A stretch of 64,000 nt of DNA, taken from Oscheius tipulae. Lineage: Eukaryota > Nematoda > Chromadorea > Rhabditida > Rhabditidae. The first letter of the stretch is position 1; the number at the start of each line of letters is the position of its first letter. The notes under the pieces are model-generated. The model saw only the letters and a list, made by a program, of their open reading frames with translations. It was not told the DNA's origin and did no database searches. Shown here in pieces: positions 1 to 18,460 of the stretch. A program made the translations under genes and the position numbers. The stretch is taken from assembly GCA_037178975.1 (NCBI GenBank), contig JASJZH010000002.1, positions 6,871,501 to 6,935,500 on the forward strand, in the 5' to 3' direction.

Positions 1-6561
<6,561 letters not shown>

Positions 6562-8394
6562 AATTACAGAATGGATTGAGATCTGGAAATTAAAAAGTTA
6601 GGCAAGGACAATTGGAAGCAGAGAAGAGTTAGTGAGTACACAGAGACGCAGAGTGGAGCAGAGACGGGACAAAGTGGGCCTAGGTGTCCCCTCGGAGCGC
6701 CAACTGGGACGCGGCCGATTAGAGATTCAAAAGGGGGGTAGAGGAGGAACTGAATGAATTACCAAAAAGCAGTGAAGAATGAGAACGCTGCCTAAAGCGA
6801 AAGCACGAGGAACGCTACTTTTCGAATCCACGATTTGAAGAGCGCGCTTTCCCACGGCACCGAAAACAGGGGCTTCGATCGATATTTCGGAAAGAAGGAA
6901 CTGGAAGGAGCAGGGGATGAGCCACATCTAAGACCAATAACTCTATGATACCGAATCATTGAATCAAGTCAGATCAGATCTCTATAGTTCCCACCTGGTC
7001 AATTTAAAGACCCAGGGACACATTTCCCAGTCTAGAAATGTTCTGTATATTTGTAGGATTTGATTGGATCTACAACTTTGCAGAAAACCGTAAGTCTGGC
7101 AAATGTGTTTGGGAGCCAGGAAGTTTCGACTTAAGAAGAAGGTTCGGGTAGCGCCGCTAAAGAGTCACTGGACTACTGAGTTTTGGTTGGAATGGACGAG
7201 AGAGGTAGCAAACCGTGAAAGAGTAGCTAAAAAATGAGAATATGGTGAGACGAGGACATGACCTGGATTCCCAAAAGGCAGCAGTTTTGAAAAGAGAGAA
7301 ACAGTGGACAAGAGTTCACAGATACCGGCCACCCTTAGACATAACAAATATCAATCATTTCTTCCGTTTTCGAATCATTCTCAAACATTGCGAAAGCCCG
7401 TTTTTTGAATTGACCACTGGCACCTAGAGAGCGGGCATCGCCCACCACGGTCAATCGATACCAGTCTAGACTCCAAAAGACAACTGACTAGGGGGAGAGA
7501 AGCCGGGAGAGGGCATGAGTCGGTTATGAGAGAGGGTGAAGAGGGAATAACCTTTGGGAATCTAAGAAATTGGGAGGACAGAGAGATCGAGAGACAGAGT
7601 CAAGACAGGACAATTTTTTCGTCAAGCGAGTGGAGCAGATGTGGGACACAGTCCGTGTCTCCGGCTGTCCCAGTGGAGCGCGAGCGGAACGCGCTTGCGT
7701 CCAATTAAAGAGCAGGGGAGGCGGGAAAGTATACATTGTGAACGATTTGAGAACAAGGGGTGAGGAAGAAAGAGCAGGACAGAGAGGCAGGCAGATCGGG
7801 AGATAGAGAGACAGAAAGACAGAGGAGAGCTACTGGAAGAACGAAAGGGGCAAAGGGACAACTAACAGAAGGCAAAAGTGGAAGCTACCAGAAAAAGAAC
7901 TCACTTTCTACAATGAAGCTAACGTCGCCTGTCGATTGGGAGCTATTTGAAGTGCCACTAATTGTTTTAGATTGGAAAGCAATGTTCGTTTGGGTAAACT
8001 TTGTAATTGGAAACTACAGAGACTGGAGGAGCTAATAGATAGTCTCGCTTTCAAGACAGTTAAAGAACGAGGAATTCTGGTTCTGCTGGTAGACTACCAA
8101 ACTGCAGATCCGCTCTAATGGGTGACATGATAGAAGAGCTGCTGTCATTCAAGAAAGAGTCGGCGACCTGTAGTAGTCTTTCGCCTAGAGACCTCTGTCT
8201 CTCTGTCTCCCTGTCCCACCATCTAAAAGCGCTTGACTTCAGTAAGCATCCTACTATCACCCAAAAAGAGTGTTATCTGTCCATTTTACATAAACAAAGT
8301 ACGGCCCCGCCTTTTTCTTACTGCAGCTGTATAGAGTCCGGCGCTCAGCCACATTCCGCGCACTTTGCAGAGTCTTCTCTTTCTGCAAAATATT
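6562..8394. other. Intergenic region without a supported gene
   Basis: Upstream flank of the divergent Mi-2 and innexin genes. It holds short open frames but none with splice context, codon bias or a recognisable domain. Stretches of AGACAG-type hexamers occur at about 7570-7605 and 7770-7830. A shared Mi-2 promoter is expected near 6600-6700, but no TATA box or defined motif is visible. Confidence 0.5.
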
Positions 8395-9350
8395 ACCGAG
8401 CCTTTTTTTTAGTTTCCAGACCGTTCGAAATTGTCTCTCCTCCAGCCTCTTCTGACTTTTTGTTCCAATGCCTGTCTCTTTGGGTGACCACCTATCCTCG
8501 TATCACTCGTGACTTGTACCATCCTACCACCTGTTTGTCTGGTAGGTTCAAAGCTGGGTCAAGTCGACTTCTTGATTGGCATCGAGGCTTTCCATCAACC
8601 TATGACTATCGTCCAGACCTTTGGAAACCTTTGTTCCAATGTCTCTTGACCCTTCGGATGACTAACCGTTCTCACATCACTCATGATATACACCGTCACC
8701 TCCGATTGTTTATGGCTAGTAGGATCGAAGCTGAGTCAATTCGACTCGTCAACCTCCTTCTGTCTTCCTATGTCTTTGTTAGAGGAAGTAGACTCTACCG
8801 TGTTATCCTTCAGGCTCTAGTTATTCGAACTGTACGGCTCTCGACGCCCCTGTTACTGTCAAATGTTCCGCCGAGTCTAGTGATTAGAGAGTCTAGCTTA
8901 TCTACATGTCTCACCAGTCTTTTCCAACTCTTTGTTCCCATACCTCGAGGCTCTTCGGATGAGTAACCATCCTCACATTATCCATGATTTATACCGTCTC
9001 CCCGATTATTTATGTCTAGTAGCATCGAAGCTGGGTCATGTGCGTTTGTAAGCTCTATATTGCCATCTCTCTGCTCTCATCCCATCTTTTTCTACCTCCA
9101 AGTCTGAGCTGTCTAAAGCGACCAGCCTTTTTCTTTACAGCTGTACAGAAACAGGCCCCGAGCCTCTTCCTCCGCGTATCGCAGAGCCTGTCTGCAAAAT
9201 ATTATCGACCTCAGGCTGTTTCTAGACAATCTGAACTTTGTTTCTTCATCAGACCTTTCCAATCGTTTATTCAAATCCCTTGACTCTTCGGATGTGTAAT
9301 AGCTCTCGAATGTTTATGTCCTGTATACAGAAAGCCAGGCTATGTCGGCA
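8395..9350. repeat. Degenerate tandem repeat array upstream of the innexin gene
   Basis: Three to four diverged copies of a unit of about 110-120 bp can be aligned by eye: roughly 8461-8568, 8632-8749, 8931-9044 and a partial copy near 9268-9345. Shared landmarks in order are TTTGTTCCAAT, CTCTTCGGATGA, TAACC..CTCACAT, CATGAT.TA.ACCGTC, CGATT.TTTATG.CTAGTAG and ATCGAAGCTG.GTCA. A second shared block, TCTGCAAAATATTA.CGA, recurs at about 8381 and 9190, so a larger unit was also duplicated. A 282-codon open frame (8118-8966) crosses the array but encodes nothing recognisable and is probably a by-product. Confidence 0.6.
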
Positions 9351-9487
9351 TGTGATCCCGCTATCCCCCTCTCTCTTCCTTACCGCATCTGTCTAGCTCA
9401 GAACCCCAATGATCTTTCTTTATTGTACATTTCGGTTATAATCGTCTTCTGCAGCAGCCCTTGTGATCTTACTGCACTACGAACCCC

Positions 9488-9515
9488 TCTTCTCTCTCTC
9501 TCTCTCTCTCTCTCA
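9488..9515. repeat. (TC)n microsatellite
   Basis: A pure TC dinucleotide run of about 26 nt between the repeat array and the innexin gene. Confidence 0.85.
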
Positions 9516-9825
9516 CGATTGTAACGCTGAACCAGTTTTCCGAAATTCCTAGAAGTTGGGACCAGGGAATTCGCATTCCATTATTACGACCTATGCAGAA
9601 GTGATTCACATAGAGTCCCGCCCATCATCTCTTAGCCAAGCTCGTAAACTTTTGCTATAGCGATCAGTCTCTTGCTGCCTCTGTCACAAGCTCTCTGGTG
9701 GACAAGCTTCGAGAGTAGTTTCTTGTCTCCAACCGGGAATGGCACCCAATTATGTCCTCTTGCTCATTACTCATATCAAAAAATCGATCCCTATTCTTTT
9801 GTTAGATCTCATCGAACTTTTAGGT

Positions 9826-12518
9826 ATGCCCGACCTGGTTGATGCTATCAAAAACTATGTCAAGAGTCCGAAGAAACACTTCGACACGGACGAAGTCGAC
9901 CAGCTCAACTTCTTCATCACTCCGCTTCTTCTGTTTGTCGGCTGCCTGCTTATCGCACTGAAGCAGTGAGACTCAATCATGAGCATGACTTCTACCCGAA
10001 GCTTTAGGTACTTCGGTACTCCTATCCAGTGCTGGGTCCCGGCCGAGTTCACGAAGACGTTCGAACAGTACACCGAGGCTTTCTGTTTCTCGCAGAACAC
10101 GTACTTTGTGAAGTCGGGAGCCCCACTTCCAGAGATTGAGAGTCGCAAGGCTGGGGAGATCGACTACTATCAGGCATTGTCTCTCTGTCTCTGTCTCTGT
10201 CTCTGTCTCTGTCTCTGTCTCTGTCTCTGTCTCTGTCTCTGTCTCTGTCTCTGTCTCTGTCTCTGTCTCTGTCTCTGTCTCTGTCTCTGTCTCTGTCTCT
10301 GTCTCTGTCTCTGTCTCTGTCTCTGTCTCTGTCTCTGTCTCTGTCTCTGTCTCTGTCTCTGTCTCTGTCTCTGTCTCTGTCTCTGTCTCTGTCTCTGTCT
10401 CTGTCTCCCTGATCACTTCGATTTTCAGTGGGTTCCCCTCTTTCTCTTCCTCCAAGGCTCCCTCTTCTACATTCCTCATGCAATCTGGTCTTTCCTCAAC
10501 AACAAGAACGGTACCTTTCTCCGTCGATCTTATCCGCTTTCTAGGAACTCCCCTAGAATCCATTGTGAAGATGTCTGTCGATCTCTCCGTAGCCATGGAT
10601 GTTGACTCCAAGGAGCTGGAAACCGTTGCCGAGCACATCTACACTGGTATCACGCAGCACAAGGAGCTTAAGAAAAAAGGTAACCTAGACACTTTTTCCT
10701 GAATTCGTTCTGTCAGACTCTCTGTCCTCTTTCGTTCATCGAAGCCGCTACTTGGTGACCTGCTACCTTTTTACCAAGGGCCTCTACCTTCTTCAGATCC
10801 TTGTGCAGTACTACCTCATGCACACGTAGGTTTTCAAATCTTCCAAGCTCAATTTATCGTTAGGATCATCGGAACGAAGTCTAACTTCTGGGGCTACGAG
10901 TTCGCCAAAAACTTCTTCGAGGGCAAAGATTGGGAGGAGACAGGACACTTTCCCCGGTAAGACTAAGAAACAGACACAGAGTCCCATTTTACAGAGAGAC
11001 CATGTGTGACTTCTCAGTCCGCTACCCTGGGACCCATCGTCGCGTCACTGTCCAGGTACGAAAAAGAAAAATTTATTTCTTACCAGGGCATGTCGAGATA
11101 GGAGAGCAGGAAGTGCTCGTTGATCTCGTAGAAGGCCATGTCACAGCTACGGATCTCGTAGCGGAGCCACTCGCGCTCGTTGTTCACTCCGTGACGGTCG
11201 TCCTTGAGCTTGCCAAAGTCGTCGCAGATCTGCTCGATGATGTCGAACTTCTCGTGTAGGAGAGAGACGAGTCGTCCCTCCAAGGCCAGCCGATGTCCCC
11301 AGGGGATCTTCTTCTCCAGATGCTCGTCCCAGATCTCCAGTCCGTTGCAGGCCTTGTCCAGCAGCTCCCCCAGGATCTCGAAGCGATCCTCCTCCAGACT
11401 ACCGTCCTCGCGAGGCAACTTCCACAGTCTGTCCTCGATCTTCTTGATCCGCAGCTCGAAGTGAATGAAGCGACGACACAGATCCGGGTAGTACTTCTTT
11501 GCCACAGCGTCCGGCGTCTCTTTCATGCGGCAGTAGCTCGCGTGGCTCTTCTTCTTCAGCTCCTCGTAGAAGTCCGGATCCTCGGACACGGTCTTCATCA
11601 GCTGCAGCTCTTCTATTCGATCAGCCAGAGGATGTTCCGGAATTGGCGGGAGCTCGGTCTTGGCTGCGGCTTCTTCGACTTGCTCCTTGGCCAACCGCGT
11701 CTCCTCAGCCGTCGGCATTGGTACCAGGACGTCGCTCGAGTCAGCCCTCTCCATCGTCGCGCTTCTTCTTGTATGGGAACCTTGGGACAATTAGCGAGCT
11801 GTATAGTTATCAAACAAAAGTTTGTTTCAAAAAATGGAGTTCAAATACAGAGACTAGTGCTTTCCAAGGAGCGCGCAGAGACATGTAATTAGAGCCCATT
11901 TTTCGCTTCCTAGAACTCATTTTCCAGTTTTGCGGTGTCCAGCAAAGTTGTAGAACAGATCAAGGACCGAAAAATGGGTTTGAAGTTCAGTTGGCGCGCC
12001 CAACCAAAGGCAACGGGCGGGAGTACAGCTACCAATGAATCTAACAACTTTTTCAGTGCGTGCTTATTGTCAACATGATAAACGAAAAGCTATATCTTTT
12101 CTTATGGTTCTACCTCATCTTCGTCTTTGTTGCTACCGCTCTGAACATCCTGAGCTGGGCCTGGGTCCTGTTCTTCTCTTCGTGCCGTCTCAACTTCGTC
12201 CAGAGCACGATGCTCGAATGTGGTAAAAGAGACAGAGAGACAGATAAACAGTTCCTTTTTAGCCGATTGGGACAATTTCGTCGAGAAGTTCCTGAAGATT
12301 GACGGGGTCTTCGTCATGATGCTCATAAATAAGAACGCGGGCAGTCTTACCACGCACGACATCTTCCAGGCACTCTGGAAGATTTACGCCAAAGAGAAGG
12401 CTAACAAGGAAAAGGTAGGCTAAAAATCGCTGAAAACAGTGAAAAAGTTCAGGTCGTCGAAAAGAATCCCAAGGAAGATGGTGCCTTCAACGGGGATGTT
12501 CCGGGTGCTGAGGCCTAG
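9826..12518 (+). CDS. inx: Innexin (gap-junction channel subunit)
   Basis: Four-pass invertebrate gap-junction protein of the plasma membrane. Exons: 9826-9965, 10008-10173, 10429-10510, 10545-10679, 10717-10825, 10864-10956, 10995-11055, 12057-12222, 12263-12414, 12453-12518; all phases agree and give 389 aa. Diagnostic motifs: FGTPIQCWVPAEFT after the first membrane segment, the YYQW signature (split by an intron), PHAIW, conserved extracellular cysteines and LFLWFYLIFVFVATALNIL as a later membrane segment. I chose the ATG at 9826, which follows a TTTTAG acceptor and gives the usual short N-terminus. The frame is open to an ATG at 9739 (29 residues longer). Intron 2 has a GC donor (CAG|GCATTG) and a long hexanucleotide repeat. 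The 1-kb intron 11056-12056 contains another gene on the opposite strand. Confidence 0.93.
10186..10407 (+). repeat. (CTCTGT)n hexanucleotide microsatellite in innexin intron 2
   Basis: About 37 essentially perfect copies of CTCTGT fill most of the intron 10174-10428. The tract supplies a long pyrimidine-rich stretch before the ATTTTCAG acceptor. The same hexamer recurs in shorter form throughout the window. Confidence 0.97.
11072..11077 (-). terminator. Poly(A) signal of the nested gene
   Basis: AATAAA on the minus strand, 3 nt after the TAA stop and about 16 nt from the innexin donor site. Confidence 0.7.
11080..11754 (-). CDS. Uncharacterised helical protein, intron-less gene nested in an innexin intron
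   Basis: A 224-aa open frame lying wholly inside innexin intron 11056-12056, on the opposite strand. I do not recognise the family. The protein is charged, rich in Glu, Lys, Leu and Trp, has no signal peptide or membrane segment, and looks largely alpha-helical (for example DPDFYEELKKKSHASYCR and FIHFELRIKKIEDRLWKL). I start it at the first ATG (11754); the frame is open 12 codons further upstream but without an ATG. The TAA stop (11082-11080) is followed at once by AATAAA (11077-11072), so its poly(A) site would fall next to the innexin splice donor at 11056. Length, biased composition and the poly(A) signal support a real gene. Confidence 0.75.
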   Translation of the reverse strand: MERADSSDVLVPMPTAEETRLAKEQVEEAAAKTELPPIPEHPLADRIEELQLMKTVSEDPDFYEELKKKSHASYCRMKETPDAVAKKYYPDLCRRFIHFELRIKKIEDRLWKLPREDGSLEEDRFEILGELLDKACNGLEIWDEHLEKKIPWGHRLALEGRLVSLLHEKFDIIEQICDDFGKLKDDRHGVNNEREWLRYEIRSCDMAFYEINEHFLLSYLDMPW

Positions 12519-12759
12519 ATTCAATCCAATCTTTTTGTCAACTTTGTGCAGAGTAAACTGGTTCTCCAGACCCAGAGATTCAGGGGCAGAGGCAACTTAT
12601 GCTTTATGTGCAGGCAGGTACAGCCGAAATATTGAGCAGTCTCTGATTGTAGCTCGTCCTCAGGTACTCTTTTCCCAATTCTCCATAGTCATAGCTCCGA
12701 TATTTCCCGACTATCAGATGTAGGGCTGACTGGTCGTACCTTAAAAAAAATTGCTTATC

Positions 12760-13841
12760 TTAAAATTGCGGATACCTATGACATCCAGCATAGTCTTTTA
12801 GCTCATCCTTGAATTTACAATTGTGCTCAGCGCCAGTTGGATCCATGCATTTCTTTTCAAGGGCGCAGAGTACCCACCTGAAAATGACTGTCACTGTCAC
12901 TGTCACCTACCATTTCATGACCATCTCGTAGGTGTTCTTTGTCCGCACAAAAACGATCTTTCCACTCTCCGCCTGTCTAATGGTAGCATCAAACTGTGGT
13001 TCTAGGTATTTGTACATTCCAGGATCTGTTGCCGCAAATGTACTATGATGAGTGGTGCTCAGAATAAAGACATGCGGCTCCTCGGAAAATGCTGACAGAT
13101 TCCCAAAGAAGGGCCCCCAACTTCGATTCTTCAAGAATTCTGTGGAGGTGTCCATCCAAAATACGACAGGAAAGTCTTGGAGAGCTTTGGCGATAACAAT
13201 CGGCTTCCATCTATATTTCTTTAGGTTCTCTGCAACGCCGAAGTAGGAAATATTAACTGTTCTCAGTTCCACATTACAGGCTTCCTGGAGCAGTTTTGAG
13301 GATCACGGATGAATACAATACCTCAAACCATTTCCTCGTGACGTTCGACAAGCCGAGATCGTACATGATTACCGTCTTGTTCGGGAAGATATCATAGACT
13401 TGTTTGACTAGAGCTCTGGCTTCTCCGACGTGATCGTCGGAGGTGGCTGTGACGAATGTTATTTCGGGTAGTGGCCAGTCTGGATCCAAAAATTTACTCT
13501 GTTCTCCCAGGATACCTGAAACGATGTTTGGGTTGGAGATACAGAGAGACATAGGAACAGAGAGACAGAGACAGAAACGACGAAAAACAGAAACGGAGGG
13601 ACAGAGAGACATATTAGAAAACTTGCCTAACTCATACAGAAACCTGTAGTTCTCTGGCGAAAAACTGTTGGTTGAATTGTAAAACCGAAGCCGCAAAGGC
13701 GTTACAGCCTTCTGTATTGAGACTATCATGTCGGTATTGTAGAACATGATACTGGCGCTTACAATGAACTGGAACAGTTTGTCAACACAAGCATCAACTC
13801 ACAATTAGTAATAAGAGTAATCGGAGCAATTTCTCGAACAT
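12760..13841 (-). CDS. DUF1647-family putative glycosyltransferase-like protein
   Basis: Five exons, 5' to 3': 13841-13803, 13768-13627, 13515-13322, 13284-12911, 12877-12760; phases agree and give 288 aa. The N-terminus is a hydrophobic signal or signal-anchor segment (FEKLLRLLLLLIFIVSASI), so the protein is probably secretory or Golgi-membrane. The core has the features I associate with DUF1647: PEITFVTATSDDH near residue 75, MYDLGLS, KPIVIAKAL..FPVVFWMDTS, and a Cys-rich end (CALEKKC .. YAGCHRY). The fold resembles nucleotide-sugar glycosyltransferases, but the substrate is unknown. The intron after exon 2 has a GC donor in perfect context (TTAG|GCAAGT). The gene is convergent with the innexin gene, with stops 242 nt apart. 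Confidence 0.82.
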
Positions 13842-14727
13842 TTGGTAACAAAGATACGGATCCTTTGTCGGCTAGGCGTAAGACGTATTAAAGAAATTTT
13901 TTGGCTCCCGGAAGACTCAATGGATTTCCACCAAGTTGGCTGAATAGAACGGAAAAATGTAAAACGGCCACAAGGTCCAAAATTTGTGACTAAATATTGT
14001 CACAGGTGCACTTGTTTCGGGACTGGGCTCAAAAAGCAGTATAGCAACTGTCCGTAGAGATATTTTGGGCGCAGAGTCTAGCAGAACGTGATGAATATTG
14101 CAAGAGCTCTTTTGGACTGTCCTAGCTTCATTGCAAGGGCCGGCAGGCCAAAAAGATCCAATGCAACAATAGATCCAATTCCAATAGAGGCTTATATTAA
14201 ACAACTGCAGTAGACCAGGAAATAACCGAAGCCTTACTGACAAATGTTAGAACATGCAGTATCTATCCGTCTGTCTCTGTCTGTTTGTCAATAACTTTTC
14301 AAAATTTTATGAAGGTTAAGTGATCCCGCGTCGGCTACTTCAAAGGTATTTTCCTTCCGAATCGAGTTCACTTTCTTCAAAGTGCCTCCTTCCCACACTC
14401 TACCCTTCAATCTCGTTTCCTCATCTCTCTCTCCCCTTCCCATATGTTGCGACCTTGCCATCACTATCTGTTCCGGGGCGGTCTGCCAGCCGGATTAGTG
14501 CCTGCGTCCAGCATTATGCTAATGCTATTCAACTATACGTTCCAAATCGGTTCTCACTCCTCCTCGTAGTTGTTTCACTTCTGCCTTGGGCGAGATGTGT
14601 CAGAGGGCTTTATGGCTGGACGGCATCCGTAAATATTGGCACACTTGGACCTAACGCCAACCGCCTTATAAGTCTCTTTACGATGTAGAGAGGTCGAAAT
14701 CTATGCTTTTCTGGCAAGTACTCGAGT
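13842..14727. other. Intergenic region without a supported gene
   Basis: Short open frames only, on both strands, with no consistent splice sites or domain similarity that I can see. Confidence 0.5.
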
Positions 14728-15115
14728 TCAATTCCATTGTTTACTCGCCTTTTTTCTCACATACTTAGCCAATGATTTCCGATCGTTCTTGAAGTGCAAG
14801 CATTCTTTCCAGTAAACTTTGGTGACAAAGATAGAGTGACAGTGAAATATTGCTACAGAGAAGCAAAAAGACAGAGAGACAGATGAACAGAGACTGATAT
14901 GCATAGAGATTTAAACTCACGATTCCAATGAAAGTGTAGTGTAGCTTCACTTGTAACAGAGTCCGACGTCCGGGAGGCGAAGACCAACTGTCCTCCGGTA
15001 GAGCTGTCGACGGAACTAACAGTGTTACATTCCACGATTAAGTCAACTTGCCAATTCCTGTCATGCCCAATCTCCATCTGTTCTGGAGTTATTCTACCCG
15101 ATGCTCTTCCCTCGA
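14728..15115 (-). CDS. Doubtful 3' exons of an unrecognised gene
   Basis: Two candidate exons join in frame: 15115-14921 (acceptor GACTAG, donor AATC|GTGAGT) and 14816-14728 (weak acceptor CACCAAAG), ending in TGA. The product includes ITPEQMEIGHDRNWQVDLIV and ends in a Lys-rich tail (YVRKKASKQWN). I recognise no family. The intron contains AGACAG hexamers like introns of the certain genes here. A further upstream exon near 15190-15250 is possible, but no start codon could be tied to it. Confidence 0.28.
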
Positions 15116-15125
15116 CTAGTCGTCA

Positions 15126-18100
15126 GTTCTACTCGTATTTAACTTGTCTCTCGACTCCAGTGGATGCTACCGATCCGATTTGAAGTTTGGAGGAACAATT
15201 TCGGTTAGTTCCTTTGTTTTTCTCGTAGCAACTGGAGGCTTGTGTTTCTTCCAATCGTAACTTGCAAGGCAGAGACAGAGACAGAACAGAAACAGGCAGA
15301 GAGAGAAACAGTGATAGCGACAGAGACAGAGACAGAGGCCAGTTAAGCTTACTCTTTTGTCTTCCTATCTCTCCTACCTCCTAATAAATTTCCAAATAAA
15401 AGTGTCCTGTTGGCCTTCTTATCTCGTCTCTCTGCACCAGCTTGAAAAGCCTTTCTCCAAACAACTCATTAGCCTACGACCCTGTTCCTCAAGGACTCTA
15501 AACTTTGCACGCACTGTTTGTTTTTCTCTCTCGTCAAAAAAGGGGACTTGTCCAAGAACACGGGGCGAGATTGAGATGAGGATGTCAATATGATTCAAGC
15601 CGCATTAGCATTAGACACTGGCGGAGCGGGGGCTAAATGTGCCGAATTCGTGTTCAAATGCCGTCGGACGCTAACAGATGTCATCTTTTACGGACTGCAA
15701 GAGAGAAGGCAAGGCAACAAAAGCACTGCCATTTGGGCCTAGCCTTTACGTTGACACGTCGAGGACAACAATCCCAGTTCTTGTTCACTGACTCTCTGTA
15801 TCTCTGTTTCTCTATCTCTTTGCCTCTCTCTGTCTCTGGGCTAATGAAGAGGGCGGAGGGCAGTGAACAACCCCGTGCGGTATCCTTTCAAACCTTATAC
15901 GGGCGATTACGCAATTGCGTACTAACAGAGCGGCAATCGGCTTAGTATTTGAATCGTACTCACTACCTCTACTTCCCTTATGTTCACTCATTTAATTCTA
16001 ATGTACAGCACGGTTTTATTTTTAATGAACGCTTACATTTAAACTCCTAATTACCACCAGAAAAGCTGCCAAAACAATTTTTGTACTAGGAACGATGAAT
16101 CGCCCACGCTCGCATCTCAGTCTTTTTTCTGCTGCTGGCCACGTAATCGAATTTGTCGCTGTATTCCCGAGGACCGTCTGTAGGCCTTCTTTTGTTCTCT
16201 TCTACTACTTTCTGCCTACTGTTTTCAAGGAATATGTTCAACAATAAGCTTCGTGTCAGCATAGCCGTTTTCGGGGGGCGGAGGGCTACTTTCTCCCTCT
16301 CCTCCTCTCCCTTGAGGCAAACCTGTTGTTGTTATAAGCGCTATCCTGCCTTTCCCTCGGCTTTTTCTTTCTGCAAATGATGCGCGAGGTCCATTCGTCG
16401 GTCGGTCTTCATTTGGAACCGTTCCGGCCTTTTCGTGGGTGGACCATTAGAGTTCCATTGGGATCCTAGACCCGACAGCTGTGTCTCATAGTTTCGAAAA
16501 CAGTTTACCCGTAAACCAAGACAGCTGTTTGGTGAACTATTTGATCCGGGCCCCAGGCTCTTAAATTTGACCTTTTCCCACCGGATCGCATCAGGTTCAC
16601 ACCGATTTGGTAACCTATAATAGCCCGTAAGGCTGTAGTTGTCTACTTCCTCTTTTTTAAAGCTTTCAAAGTAGAGACTGTCTCTCTGTCTCTCCGTGTC
16701 TCTTTGTTGTTGTGTCTCAGTATCTCTGTCTCTTTTCTTTGGTTTTGTACTACTGTTTCAGTCGATCAGCTGCTTGAACTCTTTATCAGTCTATTCCGGT
16801 CTGTGTCATGCTCAGTGCAAGTTTATCGCTTCTCTCCCTTCTGATTCATCCTTCTTCAATCAATCCACTCCAATTTCGGATCTGAATGACTAAACTCCCA
16901 TGGCCTCTATCCAATCAAACTTCAACGACCTTTTCCCGGTGTTTTTGCTCCGTCTCGCGTCTCGTTCTTCTTTATTTTGCTTATCAGACCGTCCAGTCTA
17001 CCCTTGAACTTGCCCCCCGATCCGGCCGTGGGTCAGTCCATTTTCGGGAAGAGTCGTTTCGGGCGTTTCTTTGGGCCGCCTCCGGCCTGTCCTTAGCGTC
17101 CCAGTTTCACATTTTTCTCCAGTTTTCTGTTCAAAGGTTCCATGGGAGTGAGAGAGAGACTGAGGGAATGTGTTGTGTTTGCCCGATTCTTTAGTTAGCC
17201 GCTATCGGACGCGCAGCACAAACACACTAACTGACCGGACACAGCTGGCGCGGGAGGAGGAAAAGGTGCTCGGCCAGATGGGTTAAGCCCTTCCTTCCGT
17301 CACTAATTTCCAAGCTAAATATAGAACTTTGGAACGCATAGTTCCTCAAATGACAAACTGTCTCTCTGTCTCTACAGAGAACTTTCTCAGTTTACTTTCA
17401 TCCATTCTTTCCATCTCCAGTGTCTCTCCAGAGAGATAAGAAGAAGTTGGCAACAAAAGCTCTTTGTAAACATTTCACCCCCTTCAGGCTCCCTGTCGTC
17501 TCATCTTTTTGCGTGTTTGTCGCTCTCGAAGGCCCCCCTCTTCTTGGACTTCCCGCTTCCTTTTAACTTTTGCCGAAAGTTATCCCGCGAGATAAGAAGC
17601 GGTCTAACGACTCCTGATAAAGACTTCTTGCCAAGCCGTTATTAGGAACTGATCTCTTTTTTTCTGATTAAAAGTCCCGTTTCCCACGAGAATGACTGTT
17701 CCGATTGTCAGCTGATTGGTCAGAATAACAGTTTCATCGAAAAGAATTGGGGTCTAGCCAAAAATTCTCAACTTTTGTCTTCTTGCAAAAAATTTTGACT
17801 CGCCAGTAACACTTTTGCACGGAATATTAGAATTCGTTTCATTATCGTTCACAACTTTGTGGATAGTTGATTCCGTATAAATGAAATGTGCCTAAAAATT
17901 TAATATTTAGTTTCATACACGCTAGATTCAATTAAAATCATATTGCATATTATTACTATTTTAATACTCATTAAACGTAGCTCGTATAAATGTTTAAGGA
18001 CGTGTTAAAGGTACTTAGTAATATTGTATAAGCAAAATTATTAATGATAGCATGCTCCTTTTCATAAACAGTTGGTTCACTATAGTCTGTAACACATTTT

Positions 18101-18435
18101 CCATCACGTTAGATATACTTAATAGAAATCTCTTCCTTGATAGCATACACGTTAAGTTATATTGTCCCTTAACACCATACACGCTAGCAATATAAGATAG
18201 ATTCAGTCTTTTCTGTGATTCAAAACTAATCAGCTACGCCATTACGGGAGCACTATTATCAGCGACTTTTGCCTGCATAGACATTAGTGGCACACAGGCA
18301 GCAGAAAAAAAACGCCCCGCAGTGGTTGTATGTGTTGATTCGCTACTATTATCTCGCCCCCGCTCCCTCACTCTCGGACTGTACTGTTTCTCTTTACATA
18401 CTCTTGAAAGCGTTCGTGACTGACCAAAAAGTTTC
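15126..18435. other. Long intergenic region, no gene recognised
   Basis: About 3.3 kb with only short open frames. CTGTCT/AGACAG hexamer tracts occur at 15270-15345, 15790-15840 and 16680-16735. The segment 17790-18200 is AT-rich and lies upstream of MICAL. A TTTCAG acceptor at 18432-18437 marks the start of the MICAL transcript region. Confidence 0.5.
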
Positions 18436-18460
18436 AGGAATGCCTCCTCATTGTTGAGAA

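Noticed and set aside
8118-8966. 282-codon open frame on the plus strand
   Set aside because: It spans the decayed tandem repeat, has no recognisable domain, no splice context and Ser/Leu-rich low-information content; the length is likely a by-product of pyrimidine-rich repeats.
9973-10702. Long frames of repeated ETETET, RDRDRD, SVSVSV or LCLCLC
   Set aside because: Pure translation of the (CTCTGT)n microsatellite inside an innexin intron.
15126-18435. Search for a further gene in the long spacer before MICAL
   Set aside because: Only short frames without consistent donor and acceptor pairs or recognisable protein features.
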